From Aspidapion aeneum (taxonomy: Eukaryota; Arthropoda; Insecta; Coleoptera; Brentidae), in contig OY755046.1 in the NCBI GenBank assembly GCA_963576565.1, positions 55,593,471 through 55,657,470 of the forward strand: a stretch of 64,000 bases of DNA, written 5' to 3'. Of this stretch, positions 11,319 through 22,449 are shown piece by piece (position 1 is the first letter of the stretch; the number at the start of each line of letters is the position of its first letter). The position numbers and the translations under genes are program-made. The notes beneath the pieces were generated by a model. The model ran no database searches, was not told the origin of the DNA, and worked only from the letters and a program-made list of their open reading frames with translations.

Positions 11319-12428
11319 CAGGCGTGCCCCAGGATACTAAGCTCTGCAATATCTCCTTTCGCAACATTTAATGATGACACTGATTTATTAACAGTAGGCA
11401 AAAGTATTGAAGAAGTAATAGACAAACTGCAGGTAGCACAACAACAACGAAATTCACAATCGGAACAAAAAATTCATATTGATTTTACTTACACAAATAT
11501 GCATCAAACAATTCACAAACAACAACCATACCATATTCAAATCTAGCGAATTTCGGTAAGCCACTTGATGCCAAATTGTCTTGGAACGCACATGTTCAGA
11601 AAAAAAGGCAAGAGCCTAAACAAATTCTGAAACCAGTGTGGACTCATGGTATTCAACTTTGGAGTTGTCACGGAGATGTACTAAATAGTAACTAGACATT
11701 GAAAATGTAGTAGAAGCAATAAAAAAAGTACATATCCATGAAGAACAAATCTATCTGCATAAAAGTGTGAAGACTAATGAGCTGATAGACAAATACTGAG
11801 CCACTTGAGATAGTAAACGAAATAAAAGAAAATAATGCTATAAATTCAACCAAATTGTGATTTTAAATTTGAAGCAGAGAGAATGTAGAGTAAATCCTCA
11901 GTTTTAAAGTTTTTTTTTTAAATAAATTAACTTAAAACAAACTTTCTAGTTAGTGATTTTACTTACACAAATGTGCATCAAACAATTCACAATCAACAAC
12001 CATACCATATTCAAATCTAGCGAATCTCGGTAAGCCACTTGATGCCAAATTGTCTTGGAAAGCACATGTTCAGAAAAAAAGGCAAGAGCCTAAACAAATT
12101 TTGAAACCAGTGTGGACTCATGGTACTCAACTTTGGAGTTGTCACGGAGATGTACTAAATATAGTAACTAGACATTGGAAATGTGGTAGAAGCAATAAAA
12201 AAAGTACATATCCATGAAGAACAAATCTATCTGCATAAAAGTGTGAAGACTAATGAGCTGATAGACAAATACTGAGCCACTTGAGATAGTAAACGAAATA
12301 AAAGAAAATAATGCTATAAATTCAACCAAATTGTGATTTTAAATTTGAAGCAGAGAGAATGTAGAGTAAATCCTCAGTTTTAAAGTTGTTTTTTAAATAA
12401 ATTAACTTAAAACAAACTTACTAGTTAG
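11319..12428 (+). mobile_element. Degraded Jockey-like LINE fragment with a ~475-bp tandem duplication
   Basis: The first copy translates in part to FNDDTDLLTVGKSIEEVIDK, the position of the FADD catalytic box of Jockey-type reverse transcriptases (Ala replaced by Asn). KIHIDFT and then WNAHVQKK and ILKPVWTHGIQLW follow, which is the conserved Jockey C-terminal order. The section from about 11481 to 11953 is repeated almost unchanged at 11956-12428, differing by small substitutions and indels. Frameshifts and stops make both copies non-functional. Confidence 0.7.
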
Positions 12429-12814
12429 TCTTACAGACTGGAGTGAGTATACAGACAATGATGCATTTCGACTCTTTCAAAAGAGATGTGCCATCTGATT
12501 GTGTATCACCCCGTTTGGGTTACTGTTCGTTTTTCAAAAACAAGCTTTCTTCGAAGACAGTTTGATCGAAAACCTATATTCCGAATGACACTTTTTTCGT
12601 AAACAATTATTTCGAATGAAATTTTTTTAGAAAATTGTTTTTTTGAATTAAATTTTTTTGAAAAATAATTTTTTGCTTTCCTGTCCTTCTTTTGGGAAAT
12701 CAAAATCGGTAATATCCTAACCCTCCTAAATTGATGGCAAACATATCCTAACCTGTCCTATGGGCGCTCCCAGAGGGGGCGTTCTTCCCCCTAAGCCTAA
12801 GATAGCCTAAGACA

Positions 12815-13125
12815 AGTGCGGAAAGTAATACTTTACCGCACACGACGGCAGTTGGCCGAACGACACGGAGCGGAGTTCGGTCAAGCCGTCAAGGGTGGTA
12901 AAGACACTTTCCGCATGTACAATATTTTACCTATGAGTACTTTTTTTTTCAAAAAATTGAATTGAATAATAAACATGTCAAATTAGATGGAATTGAAATG
13001 TAAACAAATAGTGAAGCTGTCTCATTGATGCGTTGCTAACGTTTCTAAGTGGTGCGCATGCGGTAAAGTAACTTTACCGCTCAGTGTGCGGTAAAGTAAT
13101 TACTTTACCGCACCCGAGTAGGTAA
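12815..13125. repeat. Cluster of GCGGTAAAG / GCGGAAA palindromes
   Basis: Self-complementary or paired motifs cluster here. GGAAAGTAATACTTTACCGCAC is followed by GACGGCAGTTGGCCGAAC, mirrored by GTTCGGTCAAGCCGTC. Then come GGTAAAGACACTTTCCGC and, at 13068-13118, GCGGTAAAGTAACTTTACCGC and GCGGTAAAGTAATTACTTTACCGC. Similar palindromes occur at 30358-30378 and 30890-31000 in NAA25 intron 7. No gene is present. Confidence 0.55.
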
Positions 13126-15340
13126 ATTATTTCAGATCCTGGGAATCGATCAATAAAAATCTATATTTTTAGTTTGTGAGGTCTCAGTTTATTAAACCAT
13201 CATCAGACATATTCTAAAATGGAAAGTTCTAGACTTAAAATTTATATAATTTTTTTTTAGAAGACGATAATTTATAATAAAAAAATAACATTACAAGTAC
13301 TTAGTAAAATAGTCAGAAAGAAGACATATAGTTGTACCACACAAAATGAAAATGGTGCATGAAGAGTCAGAACAATCCTTGAGCTGACCCAGATACTATA
13401 AGCCGCTACACATATACATAGTTTGTTTTACAAAACCTCAAAAAATCACTTGACTGATGATATAAGTAAATCGAAAAATCTAACAAAGAAAGCATGGATA
13501 TAGCTGGTAGCTCACCGCTCCAAGACAGAGAAACCGAGTAAGAAAGAGATGGGCCGACAGTCCTGAAGAGGTCCTAAGGAAAAATTGGAGAAATATCAAA
13601 GTGGAGCAAAACTGCTACCAAAAGAAAATCTAACAAAAACGACAACGAATAAAACAAGCAGGAAAGTGAGAACATCTTTAAAAGAAGATGATCACTTAAT
13701 TACAAAGGTGGCAAGTTCAAACGGCAGAAAAGTCAATAGGTCTTTTTGCGGTACTAATATAAATGTTGACCTACTTCCTTTGGTACAAAAGTACCGAGAG
13801 TAATAACATATACATAAACATCTTTTTATTATTAGAAGTACACCTTCTCAACTAAAAAAAGATTTTGAAAAAAACGGAGCGGTTAAGAAAATTTGTTGGG
13901 TTTAGTATGAAATTTTATAAAATGAATTCAAAACTCAAAAATCTATGAGAACACCTCCAAAGGGCGCTAATAGCCAAAAAGTGAGGCTGTATTTATTCCA
14001 TTTTGCGGTTAGGAACATAGGTAATTTTTGTTTGTATTTAATCTTAAACGATGAACGACGAGTAACTTGTGATATTTTTTAATAAATATTGTGTAATCCT
14101 ATAAAAATAGGTTTAAAAGATCACCCTGTATGCACTTTATTTACCTGCTCTGAAAAAATCATAAATTTTTGAGATTTGTAAATAAATATTCACTTTTACT
14201 TTTACTGGCGCGTATACCACACACAGTCTGGTCTTCTTTTAAAACAATTTGTCAATAAAAACTTCCTATATTTTACCTGATCTTCAGTCGAGTTAATCAA
14301 GAACTAGTAAACTCACATTTTTTAACTGAAAAGCAAGTGATATTTGATTAAAAACACAGTAAAAAACACCAAAAACTCGAATTTTCTTGTACCCGTACGG
14401 CCTGCAATGTTTACATTGTGGTGATTTAAGATAGAACACACGCTTTGCGCGGTACGATTTCTGGTACTGAAGAACCGCGTGGTACTACTAGGGTCATAGA
14501 ATTATTAAATAAAAAGTAGAGGAACAATAATATATAAAAACATATTTGGTTCAAAGAAATGACCTGATCTATTTTAAAACGACTTTTTACACATGGTCAT
14601 ATCAAGTTCAGATAACAGGGTGTTTTTTTAAAAGGTTACAGAGGTTTTTTTTGGTATAATATGAAAAATTTTTGAAAAACCCTCAACAAGTCAATTTTAT
14701 TTGCGAGGAGATAATTTTTGGTCATCTTAAAATTTTTGTAGCACCCCTTGAAGGGGTAAACTTCACCTGTATATTTTGTATAAGGAAAGTGGGTCAAGTG
14801 ATACGTTGTTTGGAAGGCATCTTAAATATCTTTACAATCGTGTCAAAATTTCAAAAATGTATCGATTTATTTTTGAGATATTTGTCTATCACTTTTAGTT
14901 TTTCAGATATTACATAGTTTGTATTTTTTTTTATGGAATGACTGTCTGTTTTATTTAAAATGACGTATCATCAATCAATTCAGAAATGAAAATCGATATC
15001 GAATAAAAATATAAAGGAATAGGGATCTTTTTGTTACGGCTAACTTCAGAAATTACTTAGCCGATTTCAGTAAAATTAGGCACACAGGTTTTATGAGCTA
15101 CTCTGATTGATATTGGCTCTTTTTTAACATAACATTGTCTTTTATAACTAACAAACTAAAATTGCAAAGAATAACAATATGAAGTCATTTCATTATCGAA
15201 ATACAAACTCTATGTAATATGTTAAAAGCTAAAAATAATTATGATGAAATTCAATTTGAAGGGTTGGATTCTTTCTAGAAAAAAAAGCAATTTACGCCAA
15301 AAACTACTGTACGCCTTTTTTGAAAATCGAGGCTAGCAAA
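13126..15340. other. No gene; AT-rich repeat debris
   Basis: A 72-codon open frame at 13585-13803 lacks recognisable motifs and I do not call it. The stretch 14590-15000 (AAAATTTTTGAAAAACCCTC and following) looks like an old interspersed repeat but has no mate in the window. Nothing else is supported. Confidence 0.4.
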
Positions 15341-15468
15341 AAATATAATAATTATTCAAACAAGTTTTCGCGGCTAATCGAGTAAAAAGAAGTTTTTGTT
15401 TCACTTATATTTTTCCGTGAGTAGCTCGAAAGCTTAACCTCACGGGGCCAAAGACCTAATAAACCCCT

Positions 15469-15516
15469 AATGTTGACAGTTAATTGTTTCGTCCTTATGG
15501 GACTCCTGAGAACACT
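15469..15516 (-). ncRNA. Hammerhead ribozyme motif, copy A (core substitution)
   Basis: On the minus strand: stem I AGTGTT pairs with AACATT (one G-U). The core reads CTCAGGA where CTGANGA is required, so the invariant G5 is a C. Stem II GTCC-CATAA-GGAC, then GAAA, then a short stem III around TTAA, and a GTC cleavage triplet. The G5 change should abolish or strongly reduce cleavage. Confidence 0.75.
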
Positions 15517-15952
15517 GCTTGGTCAATCTGACACCCTTGCGAAGTTCATAAGACGGTTTTGTCTCTAATCTAATGTCTATAGTGAGAAAACCCCTTGCAA
15601 AAAGCGCCATCTACCAAGATACGAGAGAAACTAGAACAAGAGCAGGCGAGTATAAACTCGATCGATTGTAAAGAAAAAAAAACCATCCGTGACCTACTCT
15701 TCTGTCTTTTAGGCCAGAGCAACGATGATTAGCGTTTTTACCCACCATCAGACGTGAGCGTCGGTCAATCAGCAGAATTTTTAAGCCAAATAATACTAAC
15801 AAACGTGAATTTTAGTACCAGTGAATTTAAAAATCAAAAAAGTTTTCGCGGCTAATCGGGTAAAAAGAAGTTTTTGTTTCTCTCATATTTTTCCGTGGGT
15901 AGCTCGAAAGCTTAACCTCACATCAAGTCCAAGATCTAACGGACACCTAATA

Positions 15953-16000
15953 ACTGTTGACAGTTAATTGTTTCGTACTTATGGGACTCCTCAGAACACT
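15953..16000 (-). ncRNA. Hammerhead ribozyme motif, copy B (intact core)
   Basis: On the minus strand: stem I AGTGTT/AACAGT (one mismatch), core CTGAGGA, stem II GTCC-CATAA-GTAC (one mismatch), GAAA, stem III CAATTAACTG (one mismatch), cleavage triplet GTC. All invariant catalytic positions are present. The stems are slightly weakened compared with copy C. Confidence 0.8.
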
Positions 16001-16638
16001 GCTTGGTCAATCTGACACCCTTGCGAAGTTAATTAGACGGTTTTGTCTCTAATCCGATGTCCATAGTGAGAAAACCTCTTGTAAAAAGCGCCATCTACCA
16101 AGATACGAGAGAAACTAGAACAAGAGCAGGCGAGTATAAACTCGATCGATGAAAAGATCGATTGCAAAGAAAAAAAAACCATCCGTGACCTACACTCGCT
16201 CTTCTGTCTTCCCTGCCAGAGCAACGCTGATTAGCGTCTTTACGTGTTTTTAACCACCATCAGATGTGAGCGTCAATCAGCGGAATTTTCAAGCCAAATA
16301 ATACTAACAAACGTGAATTTTATTACTAGTGAATCAAAAAAAAAAAAAGTTTTGTGCTAACTAGTTTTAGTACTAACGGTAGGATTAATATCTGCGGCCA
16401 ATACACAATAATAATAAAATTTAAAGAAAAATTATATATAAAATAGTGGTTTCTTCAACCAATAAAAGAAGAAAACATTTTTGCCTATAAAATGTGTATT
16501 TTTTTAAAGCTATTTTTTGCTTTGTTGGATCACTCAATATTAAACCGCCGGGTGTTTGCCTCAAATTTGAGTAGTAGGGGCTCTATGACGCCATAAATCA
16601 AAAATGGCGGCATTTTCAATTTTTTTACAAACAAAGAC

Positions 16639-17002
16639 ATAACTTTGGTTAAATTAGTTTTAAAGAAAAACTGTAAATAAGGTTTTTGTTTAAAAGAGAA
16701 CACCAATTAATATAGTAAAGAAATTAACATTATATCTCAAAAAACTAACAAAGATGTTATCTTTTTTTAAATACTAAAAAAATAAATAATTTTTTTTTAC
16801 AAAAAAAAAATCTGATACCTAATCGATTATTGGTCACTCAATTTTAAAAACGTAATACCAGTGTGAGTTTCTAAGACATAAAGCTAATTTCCTGCCTCTA
16901 TTAATTGGTGTTCTCTTACAAATAAAAAACATATTAACAGTTTTGCTGTAAAAAACGAACTAACAATTTTTCTGCAAAACTAATTTAGCGAAAGTTATAA
17001 GC
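16639..17002. mobile_element. Foldback MITE
   Basis: Near the left end ATAACTTTGGTTAAATTAGTTTT, and further in GAGAACACCAATTAATA, are mirrored by TATTAATTGGTGTTCTC and AAAACTAATTTAGCGAAAGTTAT on the right. About 364 bp, non-coding. Confidence 0.65.
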
Positions 17003-17517
17003 CAAAGTTTGAGAAAAAACATGAAATAAGCATGTGATTGTGTGATCTATACCAATTTATCTGGGGTAGTTTTAAAAAATCTTTTACAACTATCCCAAGA
17101 TTCGATTTTTTAGGATAACCCACTCAACTATAACTTAATCTGGTGTCAAACCTTCCGCCTAATCTATTCATTGTTGCTATTTTAAAATAAATTAAATTAT
17201 TTTAACAGATATCTATGAAGGGCTAAATAAAAAACGCAGTTTAGTCTTAAAAAAGTATTATTATTTAATAATAACACTACTCAACAAACTAAAAAAGTAT
17301 CAAAGTTGAATAAGTTAAACCAACTGTTAATGTCAACAATTGTGTGATAGATTTTAACAATATAAAAAAAAACAAATTGAATTATATCTAAAATATAATT
17401 ATATAATATATTTACATGGGTGACAATCATTTTATACCACTTTTGTTTAATAGAATTGGTAGATTTAGGATCAAACTAAAATAAAGGTTAGTTTTAGCGT
17501 CCTAGGTATAAGTTATA

Positions 17518-18192
17518 CAGGGTGTTTCAGACCACCCGCACAGGCCGATCATTTTAAAAGGGATAATTATTTTTAAATCACTATCAAGGTAGTGAGATGT
17601 GCTCTTTCTGATGATGTAGGTTTTAAGGTCCTAGCCTTACAGGATGTGTCAAAATTCCGCTCGACGTTGATTTTTTTAATTGGAACATGCTATTTCTAAT
17701 TGCGGATTTCATTTCTACGCAGAAGAATTAAAACGTTTTATTCGAAAACTTTTTCCCAAAAATGCTTTTTTAAACCTCAAAACTGATATTAAATTATTTC
17801 GCAGTTATAACCAAGACAAAAACGGAAAGTAGCCAAAGTCTAAATTAAATGACACAAGACAGGCAAAAACATACTTTTCGTTTTTTTCTTGGTTATAACT
17901 GCGAAATAATTTAATATCAGTTTTGAGGTTTAAAAAAGCATTTTTTGGAAAAAGTTTTGGAAAATGTTTTAATTTTTCCGCGTAGAATTCAAATCCGCAA
18001 TCAGAAATAGCATGTTCTATTAAAAAAAATCAACGTCGACCGGAATTTTGTCATTTCCTGTGAGTCTAGGACCTTAAAACCTACATCATCAGAAAAAGCC
18101 CATTTCACTACCTTGATAGTGATTTAAAAATGTTTAAAAATAATTATCCCTTTTAAAATAATCGGCCTGTGCGGGTGATCTGAAACACCCTG
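17518..18192. mobile_element. Palindromic CAGGGTG...CACCCTG element with TA target
   Basis: The 675-bp element is a near-complete hairpin. CAGGGTGTTTCAGACCACCC pairs with GGGTGATCTGAAACACCCTG, and the arms continue through GGCCGATCATTTTAAAAGGG and TCCTAGGACCTTAAAACCTACATC. TA flanks both ends. The interrupted host sequence (TTTTAGCG...ATAAGTTATA | TAATGGGG) resembles the uninterrupted stretch at 19547-19590, which supports the boundaries. No transposase. Confidence 0.8.
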
Positions 18193-18261
18193 TATAATGG
18201 GGAGAGTTTAGTGGTACAAGAGCAGGGAATAACTAAGAAAAATAAGATAAAAACAAGATTT

Positions 18262-18334
18262 TACCTTAGACTGGATTTTAACCAGTGACCTTCCGCTTCT
18301 AGGCTGATGCTCTACCAACTGAGCTAACGAGGTA
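18262..18334 (-). repeat. tRNA-like sequence (SINE head or tRNA pseudogene)
   Basis: On the minus strand TAGCTCAGTTGGTAGAGC matches a D-arm/A box. ACTGG-TTAAAAT-CCAGT forms a T arm with a weakened B box, and TACCT pairs with AGGTA at the ends. The anticodon stem does not close properly around CTAGAAG, so a functional tRNA is unlikely. A second copy lies in the opposite orientation at 19653-19725. Confidence 0.6.
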
Positions 18335-18399
18335 CTGATACAAAATTCGCCTATGTGTAAACCGTTTCTACTCAAATTTTTCTTTGTTAGTTAGGTGTA

Positions 18400-19347
18400 C
18401 GAGGTCTGGCCATTAAATAACAAGACTGCGCGGCCTAGATGGCGACCTAGACGGGTGGGGTAGAAAACGAATAGTGCGTTGGGTATCTAGATATCTTGTC
18501 TATGCACGTCCCAAAACACGTTTCCGTCACTATTATATTATTAGTGCAGTAGGGGTTTAAAACGAACGTGTATTTTTCTCGTGCCGAAAACCATGTGTGA
18601 CGAAAAACAGGAGCAACGTATCTATCTCAAATTTCTCGTTAAATTGAATAAAACTCCAACTGAGTGCTATAAATTTCTGCAAGAGGCCTATGGGAACAAT
18701 TCTCTATCTCGTGCGCGTGTTTTTGAGTGGTGTAAGCGCTTTAGTGAGGGCCGAGACACCACCAAAGATAACCAGCGCCCAGGTCGCCCTGTGACTGTTT
18801 CAACTCCAATGTTGAACGTTTTTTTCGACATTAACGGTATCGCGAAGACTGAATGGATTCCGGAGGATCAGACTGTCAACCAGACTTACTATCTGTCCGT
18901 TTTGGCAACACTGCGAGAACGAGTTCGTAAAAACGGCCCGAGTTGTGGAAGATCAACTCGTGGATTTTGCACCAGGACAACGCACCTGCCCATAACGCAC
19001 TATCTGTAAAGCAGTATTTGGCCAGTAAGTGCACTCCAGTGCTCGAACACCCGCCGTACTCACCAGATTTGGCACCGTGCGACTTTTTTTTGTTTCCGAA
19101 GATAAAATCTGCTTTGAAAGGGACCCGATTTGAGTTGATGGAAGCGGTAAAGCAAAAAACGGCAGAGCTCGTAAAGGCCCTCACCAAAGAAGACTTCCAG
19201 CACTGCTTCGATCAATAGAAAAAACGTATGGAAAGGTGTGTGGTGAGAGGAGAGGAGTATATTGAAGGGGAGCATTTGAATGTAGAATAATTTTTATAAT
19301 ACAACCCTTTTTTGTAACCAGTCTCGTTATTTAATAGCCAGACCTCG
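18400..19347 (+). mobile_element. Internally deleted mariner transposon
   Basis: TIRs are CGAGGTCTGGCCATTAAATA and its near-complement TATTTAATAGCCAGACCTCG, flanked by TA (18398-18399 and 19348-19349). The N-terminal transposase part (from 18581) shows the HTH region EQRIYLKFLVKLNKTPTECY, a second HTH ending FEWCKRFSEGRD, and the GRPV linker. The centre carrying the first catalytic Asp is deleted. In another frame (18943-19218) HQDNAPAHN and YSPDLAPCDFFLFP follow, with D34D spacing. At 948 bp it is shorter than a full ~1.3-kb mariner. Not functional. Confidence 0.9.
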
Positions 19348-19652
19348 TATGCTCTCAAGGTTCCGGTAGCTACGAGAACACGGGAGGTATTATATGGGGA
19401 GGGGAAAGGAATACACATTAACTAGTTGCATAAAACCCTATATATCCATCTACCAGTGGTGTACGATATATAGCGCTAAAGGTGTCAGACGTGGAATTTC
19501 CAACAAACAATAACAAGCCAGACTGAAAATCACAAAGGTTACTTTTAGCGCTTTAGATATAGATTATATACTGGGGAAAATTTAGTGTCATAAGAGATTC
19601 TTTAACCTTTGTTATGACGAAACGGGTTCCAAATCGGCGGATTATGTATCAG

Positions 19653-19725
19653 TACCTCGGTGGCTGAGTTGGTAGAGCAACAGTCTAGAAGCGGAAGGTC
19701 GCTGGTTCAAATCCAATCTGAGGTA
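19653..19725 (+). repeat. tRNA-like sequence (SINE head or tRNA pseudogene)
   Basis: GGCTGAGTTGGTAGAGC (A box region) and GGTTCAAATCC (B box, one change from consensus) sit in a 73-bp tRNA-like outline starting TACCTCGG and ending GAGGTA. The anticodon loop would be CTAGAAG, but its stem (ACAGT against CGGAA) does not pair. The flanks TGTATCAG (5') and AAAATCT...TTATCTTATTT (3') are shared with the inverted copy at 18262-18334, so the repeat unit is longer than the tRNA part. Confidence 0.6.
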
Positions 19726-20254
19726 AAATCTAGTTATCTTATTTATACCTTACCCTTATGCCACAAAATTATCCCCGTTATATAATAAAAATAAAACAAA
19801 CAATATTGGGTCACGAAATGAATCAATAACATACCACTCTTATTTAAAATTGGATAAATAATTTTTGAGTTATGTATTTTCTCTTCAATATGACACAACG
19901 CGTCCATATTTGATGAAAAAGTGCCAATATTTGACATTGACAATTCGCAAAACTGACATAAACCGTTTCTCAAGTCCAGGAAGAATTCTTGTTATCACAC
20001 GAACACATTTTTAGAGTTTTTTGGTACCTAATCCTTTGTACAAAACCTCCTATAATAAAAGGAACACCACTTTTTATATTAGGTGAAAGGGTATACCCAA
20101 TCCAAGTTATGTTTCAAGGCTAATTTGACAGATTTCATACTTGACAGCTAGGCACAAACGATAAACTTGTCAAATTAGGGTCAGACCAGTCAGTCAAGGC
20201 AATATTTCTGAAAATCAAACTTCTAGAAGTATTCTATATTACATTTGGACAGGT
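19726..20254. other. No gene seen
   Basis: AT-rich DNA without motif-bearing frames. A 76-codon open frame on the minus strand (19743-19973) has no recognisable domain. Confidence 0.35.
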
Positions 20255-22440
20255 GATTAACTCCCCCTATTTCGACCCCCCTGAATCCGAATATGTCAGT
20301 TGCCCCTAGCGAAATGTAGACAGGGCATGCGATATTCAAGATGGCAGCCAACATGGCGATGAAAATGTACAATATAAACGCTGTTGACAGAAGTATGCAT
20401 CAAAAATGTGTAATTATAGAAGCAAAAAATATTTATCAATTTTATCAAAAACTAAGCTCAATAGATAGTTAAATTCCCTTTTTAATGATGTATAATAAGT
20501 CAGTGGGGTTTTAGTTATACCAAACTCGCCAGCGGCGTCCGTTGTTGACATTTCCATTTCTTACAAAAAAAACAAGCTCTTTATCATAAAATGTGTGATA
20601 TATATTATCCTTGCCATACGCAGTTACACTTTTGTGAGTTTAACATAATATAAACCATTAACGTATTAACCGGAGGAGACTAGGAAATAAACAAAAAAAT
20701 CGGCCGTCTAGATAAACAATTTGTTTTAAAAAACGTACTTCTGCAGAAAAGAACTCATCGACTATTTTTGTTTGGTCCATAGAAAACTCTATTTTCTTTC
20801 TCTTTAAGAATCACCAAAATTATCCGATCTTTCCATTACTTTTATTTCTTTTTTAAACCAATGCACCGGAAAAAGACGAAACTGTTCTTCTTACAAACCC
20901 TTACCAGATTAATTATACACGACCAAATATGGATATATAACAAGCGGTGATCACTTTAACTTGTGCTTCCAGCATTTATTTTGCTACTCCTTCGTTTTCC
21001 TTTATTAAACCAGTGCGAGAGAAAAAAACAAAACTATTCTCGATTACAGTCCCTCACTAAAACAAAGGAATTAGAAAGATGCCGCAATCGTCTAGGCCCG
21101 CGTAAAGTATCTTATTTTGTTCCTCTTTGTTAAACTGATGCGAGAAAAAGAGACAAAACTATTCTTGATTAGAAGATAGTCCCTTTGGACCCATTAGTAT
21201 TTTGTAAAGGGCCAATGCGGTGTTTTTGACCTGTCTCTTTACGGTTCGGAATTGTTTTCGTGTTTTTTCTTAAAATATATTTTCGATCTGGACTTAAAAT
21301 TAACCTTAAAAGACTTTAAAATGGTGTGGGAGTGTATTTTGTGCTAAAATCTCGACCATCTTAATCCAGAAGTTTCGTTTTACAAGTAAGTTAAATAACT
21401 TGTTTGATCTTCAAAACAAAACAAAGACCAGTGCCGTAGAAATCAATATAAAATCAGAAGAAAAAAAATTTGGGTATTATATAAATAATTATTTATTTGT
21501 TAAAAGTGTTTAAACATAAGTTTAGTTAAAAATGTACAGGGTGTCCCAAGTTTTGGTGTTTTGATACTTTTAACTGAACTACGAGCCTTGATTTTCAACA
21601 GATAAGGTAAAAAAGGTATCTTATTAATATGGAAAGTAATTTTTTTATGTATACCTTTTTTATTTAACCGTTTTTTTTGTGTAAACAGTTTTTTTAGATT
21701 TGGATTGAGGCAATTTTTTAGGTTGGGTTAGTCCTTTTTACCTACTCTGAATTTTTAACGTTGTCTAACCTAAAATAAAATACACCAAGCTAAAAGCATC
21801 CTAATCAAACATCTAATTGTCAATGGGTATCTATTCAGCTGTAAACTAAATTAAATTGCTTGTTTTAATAAGTTAGGTATTTACTTTTAATAAATAAATA
21901 TTTTGCCGCCGTCACTGGTAAATCGATCGACCATAAAGAATAAACATACATCTGCTGTGTGTCGCACAGCGTTGCCATCGTCTTTCCAAAAAATATTTCT
22001 ATTCTTTTCCAACTTATTGAAGCATCTAGGGGTCAAATCGAATTGTTTTGATGAATGAATTTTTGCCGCGGTTCCTGGTCTCCTCCGGTTAATACGTTAA
22101 TGATATAAACATATTTTCTAACCAGAAATAATTGAAAAATTAAATATGCCATGTTGGTATAAAATTAAAGGCAAAACTGTTGAATATGCCATAGGCAGTT
22201 ACACTGACTGAAACGTGACATTTCCAACCTCTTCGTTTATCATGTGCATAATGACACAACAAGAAAAATTCTGAAAAACGGCATGTCTTTTAGTTGTTTT
22301 TATCTGTGCGTTCTTTTTGTCAAAATAGTCAGCATTTTTTTATTGAAGACATACATACATACATTTTGATCTGCCGATACTTCGCTAGGGGCAACAGGGA
22401 TATTCGGATTCAGCGGGGCCGAAATAGGAGGAAATGCCCA
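20255..22440. mobile_element. Outer TIR element (~2.2 kb) hosting a nested element
   Basis: CTATTTCGACCCCCCTGAATCC...CAGTTGCCCCTAGCGAA at the left is mirrored by TTCGCTAGGGGCAACAGGGA...GGATTCAGCGGGGCCGAAATAG at the right (about 70 bp, several mismatches). The interior has no recognisable transposase. A better preserved, therefore younger, element occupies 20656-22102 inside it. Confidence 0.65.
20656..22102. mobile_element. TIR element with perfect 8-bp target duplication
   Basis: The termini CATTAACGTATTAACCGG... are identical over 29 bp except for one base. They are flanked on both sides by ATATAAAC (20648-20655 and 22103-22110). Length is 1447 bp. An 8-bp duplication fits hAT- or P-type transposases, and a CA start would suit P-like elements, but no transposase motif is visible. 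A tract near 20750-21190 repeats GAGAAAAAGACAAAACTATTC-type phrases. Non-autonomous. Confidence 0.8.
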
Positions 22441-22449
22441 TTTGCCTAT

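Larger units (their letters stand above)
15358..16346 (-). mobile_element. Head-to-tail dimer of a hammerhead-ribozyme repeat (retrozyme-like)
   Basis: Two direct copies of a ~480-bp unit lie end to end, each starting AAGTTTTCGCGGCTAATCG (plus-strand view). Shared landmarks are TTTTTCCGTG(A/G)GTAGCTCG, GTTGACAGTTAATTGTTTCG, AGCGCCATCTACCAAGATAC and CCATCAGA(C/T)GTGAGCGTC. On the minus strand each copy contains a hammerhead ribozyme motif, and the predicted cleavage sites lie 484 bp apart (between 15475/15474 and 15959/15958). Cleavage of a minus-strand transcript would release a 484-nt monomer. The unit has no conserved long reading frame. It ends in a plus-strand A-run at about 16336-16348. 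Dimeric non-coding units with type I hammerheads are the hallmark of animal retrozymes, so the retrozyme assignment is by inference. Confidence 0.75.

Noticed and set aside
18262..18334. Possible functional tRNA gene
   Set aside because: The anticodon stem does not pair and the B box is altered. A second, inverted copy with shared flanks indicates a repeat.
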